Part shown: one piece after another, positions 42,831 through 64,000 of the stretch
How positions within the stretch are numbered: the stretch's first letter is position 1
Layout: every line of letters starts with the position of its first letter
NCBI GenBank assembly: GCA_963921795.1
Contig: OY997652.1
Location: 18,340,440 to 18,404,439, forward strand
DNA: 64,000 bases
Reading direction: 5' to 3'
Origin: Nannobrachium achirus
Taxonomy: Eukaryota > Chordata > Actinopteri > Myctophiformes > Myctophidae
Program-made: the position numbers and the translations under genes
The notes under the pieces: model-generated
Database searches by the model: none
Seen by the model: the letters and a program-made list of their open reading frames with translations, nothing else
Told to the model about the DNA's origin: nothing

Positions 42831-43674
42831 AGAATGGCGGAGGTAATATTTAACCCAATTTTTAGAATTTAGATGGACAGTGAAAATATCCAGTGGGGAA
42901 TTGAACTCCTCACTCATGGTTTGTTAAACCTGCAATCATCTCTTGAGCCACACTGGCATGGATGATACAATGGCGAAGGTAATATTTAACCCAACTTTTA
43001 GAATTTAGATGGACAGTGAAAACATCCAGTGGGGAATTGAATTCCTCACCTTTGGTTGGTTAAACCCGTGTTTATCTCTTGAGCCACACTGGCATGGATA
43101 ACATAATGGCAGAGGTAATATTTAACCCAACTTTTAGAATTTAGATGGACAGTGAAAATATCCAACGGGGAATTGAACTCCTCACTCTTGGTTTGTTAAA
43201 CCTGTGACTGTCTCTTGAGCCATGCTGACATTGATTGATTGATTGATTGATTGAAGGCTTTATTAGAAGTTTGCATAGGAAAATGTACAGATTCATGACG
43301 GTACAGTTCACTGGTACAAGGTCTACTAAAAGGAGATCCATGAAAAGACTAAGCTTATTTCAACAGGAAACCATTTAAGTATCTCATATAACATTGAATG
43401 ACAGACAAATAGAACACAGTACTATGCAGTAGATATGTAAAGAAAAAAAGAAAACAGTAGGTCTATACAATCAGTAAGTACAGTATATACAATATATACA
43501 AGGAAGGGGCAGGTAAGTCTAAACAATCAGTATGTACATGGATGATACAATGGCGAAGGTAATACTTAACCCAACTTTTAGAATTTAGATGGACAGCGAA
43601 AATATCAAGTGGGGAATTGAACTCCTCACCTTTGGTGTGTTAAACCTGTGTTCATCTCTTGAGCCACATTGACA
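42821..43674 (-). repeat. 136-base tandem array of tRNA-like units, interrupted
   Basis: Units start CATGGATGAT (or CATGGATAAC) at 42821, 42957, 43093 and, after the retroposon at 43229-43536, at 43537. Each ends with a - strand tRNA-like module (42890-42957, 43028-43092, 43164-43227, 43608-43672) in which CCAGTGTGGCTCAAGAGAT (A-box region) and GTTCAATTCCCCACTGG (B-box and 3' stem) could pair at their ends. A fifth diverged unit starts near 44463. Confidence 0.75.
43229..43536 (-). mobile_element. Retroposon 3' end with (TCAA)n tail, copy 2
   Basis: Matches 13274-13535 over most of its length and sits exactly between two 136-base units, so it inserted after the array formed. Confidence 0.7.
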
Positions 43675-43839
43675 TAAAGTACTTCAGAGAACGTACTACT
43701 TAACCCACGGTGGGTTCTTCAGGCTTCAGTATTATGTTGATCATGGCCAGTAATAATGTCAGTATCATGTCCAGTATCATGTCAGTAATAATTATGGTCA
43801 GTATCATGGCCAGTATCATTTAAGTTATTATATCAGGGG

Positions 43840-44470
43840 TAGAGGTGTTTGCAGTGGATTTTAATTTTCTGACCTGTCACCTCTCATTTCAACTTTAAGT
43901 ATAACCTCCAAGATTGCATTAGTGTGCATAGCCTGGTGGTGCATGAGTGTAGTAGATGTCTCACGACCTGAAGGTTGAGTGTTTGAGTCTTGATCAGGGT
44001 ATGTCTTCATTTTCTGTGTTTTTAAGGCGACAGGGGCGGAGACAGCCCAGCTCCCTCCTCACACCCTCTTTTAGGCCCGGTCGGTGGAAGAGGGAGAAGC
44101 TTTAGAAACGTATATATCAAGTTAAATTGTTTGTTCAACATAGTCTTTATTGGGGTTTTTTATATATCAAGTTAAATTGTTTGTTCAACATTGTCTTTAT
44201 TGGGGTTTTTTATATTATTATGTTAGTGTTTTACCCAGCAGTTTTGTGGTATTTTTCAGTTTATATGTGACTGTCATTGATTTTTCCCATTACCATTTTA
44301 TTTGATAATTGTTTTGTTGAGACATTTGAATTTCATTGTAGTGCACTTTCAGCTTGATTTACCAGCTATCTCGTGGGTTGAGATATTTCAGTTTCGTTTG
44401 AGGGGTTTGAACCTGGAACCTTTGATTTGTAAACCTTGGATTTAACCTTTGAGCCACGCTGGCATGGATT
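43840..44470. repeat. Composite repeat, copy 2
   Basis: Same order of parts as 42210-42830, including the tRNA-like head with GTTTGAGTCTTGATCAGG (43981) and the reversed module 44402-44463. Contains a 60-base local tandem duplication (TATATCAAGTTAAATTG at 44114 and 44162). Confidence 0.75.
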
Positions 44471-44664
44471 GCTCAATGGCGAACGTAATACTTAACCCAA
44501 CTATTAGAATTTAGATGGACAGCAAAAATATCCTGTGGGAGATTTGAACTCCCTGCTTCAGTGAAAAAGTGAAAGATGATATTCATCCAGATTTTGGACT
44601 CCAGAGATCTTAAAGTTGTGTGTCTGTCAGCCTCTGTGATTATCCGACAAAACACACTGTCAAG

Positions 44665-44734
44665 GGGGGCTGAGAATTGAACCTCTGACTTCCCGAACTC
44701 AAGGCAGTTACTCTATTCATTGAGCTGCAATGAG
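44665..44734 (-). other. tRNA-like module
   Basis: - strand TTGCAGCTCAATGAATAGAG (A-box-like) and CAGAGGTTCAATTCTC (B-box-like), spaced as in a tRNA. The sequence between differs from the other modules. Confidence 0.5.
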
Positions 44735-44886
44735 ACAGACATTTACAAGCCATTGTCAAGTAAAATCTGATCAATACAAATTTGGCCGCAGACCACTATC
44801 TGAAAACATCTAGTGCCAGGAGCTCCTATAAGAAAGATTTGTATTAAAAGATAAAAAATGTAAGATGTTGGAGACAAATAATCAAG

Positions 44887-44950
44887 CTGGGGAATCAAAC
44901 CTGTGACTCCCAATACGCCCAACACCATGCAATGACCCTCAAGCACCACT
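44887..44950 (-). other. tRNA-like module
   Basis: - strand AGTGGTGCTTGAGGGTC and CACAGGTTTGATTCCCC. Confidence 0.45.
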
Positions 44951-45134
44951 AGAGATCACTATAGACACCAGACCATATCACCAAATCTCCCGTTATCATG
45001 ATGCGCTTTGTGTTGAGTCAGGCAGAGTTAATCTGGCACAAAATATGCTGATCCCCCTATAAAGCTGATAGAAATAAAACCTACAGATCGGGTCAGGGGA
45101 GGGTAAGGCTGGGCGAGGTTTGCTTTGTGTTTTC

Positions 45135-45279
45135 CCGGGGGAAAGCGAATGTCGCTTCTCTCCTCCAACCCTCCGAGCGGCGGTCACACGTGGCTAAATT
45201 GTGCATTTTTGTTCAACTTCTACAGGTGTGACCGCCGCTCGGAGGGTCGGAGGAGAGAAGCGACATTCGCTTCCCCCGG
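45135..45279. repeat. 145-base inverted repeat with 36-base loop
   Basis: Arms CCGGGGGAAAGCGAATGTCG to GCGGCGGTCACAC and back (45227-45279), nearly perfect over about 54 bases. GC-rich in an AT-rich setting. Confidence 0.9.
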
Positions 45280-45630
45280 CTCCACCCATTACGCCCTGAC
45301 AGCCAGTCAGCGCTGCTCAGACGCAGAAATGTTTGGGACTGACTTTTTTCTGCTAAAAAACGTCTCGATTCCCATTGAAAAAAAACATTGGCAGAATTCT
45401 GGATTTTTACTTGTAACAGAGTTTTTACTGCAGTATTGATAGCCTACTTTTACTTCACTGGAGTATTTTACATGTTTGGAGTTAGTAGGATAATAGTATA
45501 CAGTCATACAGTAATCTAGTGATAGCAGTCACAGACTGCATTATCAGTCCAGCACGGCGATGTCGCCTTACAATGCTTTCTGTGCTGCTATATTGAAGTT
45601 TTTCTGCTGGTCTTTAAAGTAAAGACTAAA

Positions 45631-45682
45631 GTGGGAATTGAACCCATGACTTAGTTCAGCATCTTAACTCATTGAGCCACTT
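45631..45682 (-). other. tRNA-like module
   Basis: - strand GTGGCTCAATGAGTTAAG (A box) and CATGGGTTCAATTCCCAC (B box in a perfect T-arm-like stem). About 52 bases, so too short for a functional tRNA. Confidence 0.5.
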
Positions 45683-47280
45683 GATGCTTAGCTCAAGCCA
45701 TAATGGTCTTTTTCTTATTAGAGGAACAACAAACAACGTTACAAAAGAAAAGAAAATAAGCCATTTAACAGCATGTTTGTCTATGGTTTGTTTTTGCTGT
45801 TGCTTGTCTGGATGTTTGAATGTCATGATTATATTCTACGCTGAATGAATTGGTGCTTTTCTCATCAGCCAGGCAGCAACCTGCGAGCTGCCTTGGAGCC
45901 TTGTCAGAAACACATAGTATAGCTCTCGTCTTATTGATGTGTTATTTCTATTATTCTAGCCTTGGAAAAAAAGTAAATATTAAATATCTCCAAAACTACA
46001 AAACAAAACAGAGAGGGCGCTGTTTCCCCTCATTCAATTCAATTCAATTCAAAGGAGCTTTGTTGGCATCATTCAGTGACTGAAGCTTTCTGCCATCTAG
46101 CTAGCTCATTAGTGACCTGGCTCCCTCTGGCGGCCAGACTGGCGGCTGCATCTAATTCAGAAACGAGAATAATCGCCTACCACTGTTATTTGTTTTATAA
46201 TCTCACTACTGAGGAAAGGTAACTCATAGTAATAAATGCCACACAATAGAAATACTCTGTCTAGTATTCAAAATGTACTTGAGTAAAAGTACAAACATAA
46301 AAATAGGCTATACTAAAAGTACCAAAAATAAAAGTGCTCATATTACCAGAATGTCCCATTATGAATGTTTTTTTTTTTTTTTTTTCAAATTAATAAAAAT
46401 CATTTAAAAATAGCAAATCCATGTACTTGAGTACATGTACTGTTAATACCTTTTCACCACCACTGACTATTACTACTAGTCCTTACTAATGGCATGTGTC
46501 ATTTCTCTACCACTATTACACTTCTATGTTGTTTTAATTAACAAATTGGAATTTTGTCATTGTATGCAAAAATGCCTTTATTTTTCATGTATTTCTTTTC
46601 ATACATCTGTTGTCAAATAAATAGACATGAGAAGAAGGCAGATTATTCCAACCCCTTCCCACGCCGATTACGCACCATTTTTTTCTCCACACTGCAAACA
46701 ATTTTTTTCATAGAATTTACAACATAAAAAAAAGCTTGACACAAGCTGAAATTACTGCCACCAGCTCAGTGCTTACCTCCTATTTTACATTGATCTCAAT
46801 GAGCTGTATTTCTGTAGCAAATCCCAGAAACAAAAATATATATATAGTATTCACAGTTGGAACTATTTACACATTGTAAGATTACAAAGGAAATGGACAG
46901 AAAATGAAGACGTTTCTACAAGAAACAATCTTTCAAAGGGAGGTGGAGACGTTTTCTTTTGTACACGTGGACCTTTCTTTAAATAAACAACCCTTCAACC
47001 CTTGTTTAACTTTGAAGATTCCTTTTACAGATCCCTGAAAATATTTTAAATACTCAGTCTTTTATCTAAAAAGAAAAATGAAAAGAAAAAGAAATGCATC
47101 ATCCAAAGTATTCTCCTTGTGAAGATATATATATATATAAAAAAACATTGCATCTGTACAACTGATCATGTACAATATAAACATCACAGGTGAAAAGAAA
47201 GTCTCTATAATCAATCCAACTGAACGAGAAAGCAATGACTAAAGCCTGATTTATACCAAGTTGTGTGATGGTGTCCAACA

Positions 47281-47331
47281 CCAAAAATAGCAGATCAAGC
47301 TCAACACGTTGCATTGTAGATTGGCTATCGG
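47281..47331. repeat. Dispersed hairpin, shortened
   Basis: CCAAAAATAGCAGATCAAGC, CAACACGTTG, TAGATTGGCTAT. Confidence 0.7.
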
Positions 47332-47950
47332 ACGCTGTCTTATGACAAACTATAAATCAGGCTTTACTTGGTCTTAGGAAAACTGATTGGCTAGAGAAGG
47401 CATGAAGCAGAAGTACAGGCCTCTAGTGCATCAAACACAAAGAATATAAATTCCTTTAACAAAATTGTTAGAACAAAACAAACTGAAAATGAAAGCCTGC
47501 CACTCTTGAGTATGTTAGCTATAACAAGGAGGTCTGAGAGGTTGTAGAAACACTTTGCGTCATAAGAAAGAACACTGGTAGCATTATGGCTAATGTATTC
47601 CTCGCACAACCCTTTTGACCGGTCGCTCAAAACAAATGATGTATTTAATACGTCATTTTCGTTGAACGACACTTTTTAAAAGGGTTGTGGATGAATCAAA
47701 AGGAAATTAGCCTTATGGGTCCTACTTATTACAGTGCAGGAGGAAGCACTATGGGGCGAGAGCAAACAAATAAACCATCATCCCCAACACATAACAGAAC
47801 AATACTTTAAGCCTAAATTATGATTTATCGTACAACAGTGTTGCTCACAGAAAATACTTTCGCTGAGCGACATGGTCATACAACAAAATATAGCTTTGCT
47901 CATAATTCACTGAAGGCAGATTTACACTTATTTGCACGCCAGTGCCGTGC

Positions 47951-48005
47951 ACCGGAAACAGCAGATCTCCAAGCTCACAACGCGTCGCAATCAGCTGTTT
48001 TCGGT
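47951..48005. repeat. Dispersed hairpin, right arm shortened
   Basis: ACCGGAAACAGCAGATCTCC then CGCAATCAGCTGTTTTCGGT: outer CCGA/TCGG. Confidence 0.75.
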
Positions 48006-48711
48006 ATAGATTAAGCATGATTAGGTATAAATTAAAATTAATCATCATTCTGCACTACAGCCATGTGGTTAAAGATAGGCAGCACTTTGTTGTGCATGCA
48101 TGTTAACACAACTGCAACTTCTCAAAGACATGCCCTCTGTCTATTCAGATTTACTGAATAGTCTTCACATTCATATGGCACATTGATTAATACATTATTA
48201 TGTATTATTTCTTCTACCATGATGTTGCCCATCGAACAAATGGACAACAAAACAATATCAAAATGTTTCCCCCCACAAAATGTGCACTGACTGGAAATAG
48301 ATACAACTGTATCTTCAAATGCACATCCCACCAGGAACTACAGAGGGCAATATACTGACATTATTATGCACAAGGATATACTGGTACTTATGTCTCATTC
48401 AGGAACATTATAGAAAAAAACAAACATTTTCAATCACACTGGCACACACAAGTATAGTGTCTTGGAAGAAAGGAAATATTCTAAAAGAGTGGAAACACTG
48501 GAATATCATTAATACCATTTTGCAAATCTTTGCAACCAATTCCTTAACTTTGCATAAACTATCAACAAGCAGCAGGATCCACATTACTGGCTGGTGAAAG
48601 CAAGTGAGAATGGACATTATTACAGATTTGCTGAATTAACCATTTTGTTGCTTACATCTCTGTTTTATGTATTTCAAGAAAATGGGTGCAGAGGACAGCA
48701 GGGTTTTAGGC

Positions 48712-49036
48712 AAGTTAGGGCTGGGCCATATTGACAAAATCAAATATCACAATATTTTTGACCAAATACCTCAATATTGTATTGTGATGATTAACTTTAT
48801 TTATTTATTTTCAACATGTTCTAAAACAGTTAAAATAGCAGATCTACAAGCAAGCGATGCAAGACGTTGTAAGCCTGTAAATTGGCTATTCTAGCTATTT
48901 TTGAACATTTCCCAAAATAATTTAAGTAAAAAAATAGAGCAGAAGAAGAGAACACTTGCATGTATGTCATATAATGATATTACGATATCTAGTCTTGTGT
49001 CACGATATCGATGTAGTATTGATATAGCCCAGCCCT
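48712..49036. mobile_element. MITE with TAGGGCTGGGC ends, in setd1b 3' flank
   Basis: TAGGGCTGGGCCATATTGAC and GATATAGCCCAGCCCTA. Flanks AGGCAAGT and GACCAAGT agree at six of eight bases. Contains hairpin 48830-48892. Confidence 0.75.
48830..48892. repeat. Dispersed hairpin in TAGGGCTGGGC MITE
   Basis: AAAATAGCAGATCTACAAGC, then AAGCCTGTAAATTGGCTATT; moderate decay. Confidence 0.78.
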
Positions 49037-49709
49037 AGACCAAGTTCTCCACACCTTTACCCCAGTTTGCCATCTCTGCTGCTGCCTGCTGGACAGTATA
49101 GTTTGCTTTATATGGTGAGTGTGTGTTGTGGTAATCATGCCATATCCCACAGAGAAAAGCATTTTCCCAGTGGGCTTGTGCGTGTCACTTTTATGAATAA
49201 GCAGCTAAGTGTGTGTGTGTGAGTGTGTGTATCTGTGCGTTTAGGGATTTGTGTACACGTGGTCTACATAAAGCTTATGAGAGGAGTACAATTAAGTAAA
49301 ACTGTACAAATCAAGATGGATGGAACCATGCTGAAATACGACTAAAGATGAAAGAAGTTAAAGAGTGCTGCACTAACAAGTGTTTGTAGGTTCTGCGTCC
49401 AATGGCAGAGTTGTAAAAAAAAAGAGAGGGAGAAACAAAAACACACAAAAAACACATGCTTTCTCATTTTAAGAGCACCAGAAATCGTAAACAATCTTGA
49501 GTAAATATGTGTTTGTCAATAGTCCCATACAGGTAGCTGCATTGTATCCAGATGACTTACATGTTTTCCCCCCAAAACCCTGCTTCTTCAGTTCTTCCTC
49601 TTCTGGGTTTTTGGCATGGAATATCTGTGCGTGTCTTGATAGTAGGGATGTTTGGGGACAGTGCTTTCAATTTCTAGAAGATAATACTCGCCTTGACTGG
49701 ATGCCAAAA

Positions 49710-64000
<14,291 letters not shown>

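Larger units (their letters stand above)
36097..46576. other. Intergenic region, ca15 3' side to setd1b 3' side
   Basis: No gene recognised. Contents in order: a 1.1-kb hAT-type element, a short perfect hairpin (38860), a T run (39616-39645), an inverted repeat around 40.3-40.6 kb with TTAGGG-like tandem units (40372-40465), unclassified 40.6-42.2 kb sequence possibly part of one repeat (GTCACAGCCC near 40245 and GGGCTGTGAC near 41740), the tRNA-like array, and an inverted repeat at 45.1 kb. Confidence 0.55.
46577..49709 (-). other. setd1b 3' flank, probable 3'UTR
   Basis: No coding exon. On the - strand AATAAA occurs at 46582-46577, a possible end of a 3.1-kb 3'UTR; the true end is unknown. 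Three hairpin-family copies (47281, 47951, 48830) and a TAGGGCTGGGC-ended MITE lie inside it. Confidence 0.35.

Noticed and set aside
42760..45682. Functional tRNA genes in the tRNA-like cluster
   Set aside because: Modules are 50-70 bases, lack a complete cloverleaf and mostly have no clean anticodon stem; kept only as tRNA-like repeats.

Overview
This is vertebrate nuclear DNA, almost certainly from a teleost fish. It has split genes with conserved exons, very dense non-autonomous DNA transposons with intact target-site duplications, long (GT)n tracts, and fish-type SINE and LINE tails. No bacterial features (operons, ribosome binding sites) are present. Three protein-coding genes could be assembled exon by exon, each with an unbroken frame across its splice junctions.

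Layout. (1) + strand, 728-26445: complete 10-exon dgcr2, a type I membrane protein (signal peptide, LDL-receptor class A module, C-type lectin domain, VWC domain, one membrane helix, cytoplasmic PPxY tail), 533 aa. A repeat-rich 3' flank, probably a long 3'UTR, follows to about 30.4 kb. (2) + strand, 31783-36096: complete 8-exon alpha-carbonic anhydrase of the GPI-anchored CA4/CA15 type, 317 aa, with all catalytic residues present. Its position beside dgcr2 matches mouse Car15 next to Dgcr2, so I call it ca15-like. (3) - strand, 49710 to beyond 64000: the last 13 coding exons (1583 codons) of setd1b, the catalytic subunit of a COMPASS H3K4 methyltransferase. It has the WDR5-binding Win motif, SET and post-SET, and an AT-AC (U12-type) intron just upstream of the Win-motif exon. 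The RRM-containing N-terminus lies outside the window. ca15 and setd1b converge tail to tail across about 13.6 kb that includes the setd1b 3'UTR.

Everything else is intronic or intergenic DNA built largely from mobile elements. I can delimit hAT-type MITEs with exact 8-bp duplications, TTAA-bounded (piggyBac-type) MITEs, one MITE with 44-bp termini and a 9-bp duplication, an L1-clade LINE fragment, tRNA-derived SINEs, an unusual 42.2-45.7 kb array of tRNA-like modules on 136-bp tandem units, several long inverted repeats, and CArG-box-bearing tandem repeats.

The most unusual structure is a self-complementary hairpin, with arm core GCAGATCTACAAGCTCACAA, that occurs about 35 times in 64 kb. 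It sits inside MITEs of several unrelated terminal-repeat families, and its two arms vary together from copy to copy. I know of no named element that this matches, but I could not search a repeat library.

The three genes share no obvious pathway: one is a cell-surface adhesion-type receptor, one a surface CO2-hydrating enzyme, and one a nuclear chromatin enzyme. Their adjacency looks like conserved synteny rather than functional clustering.
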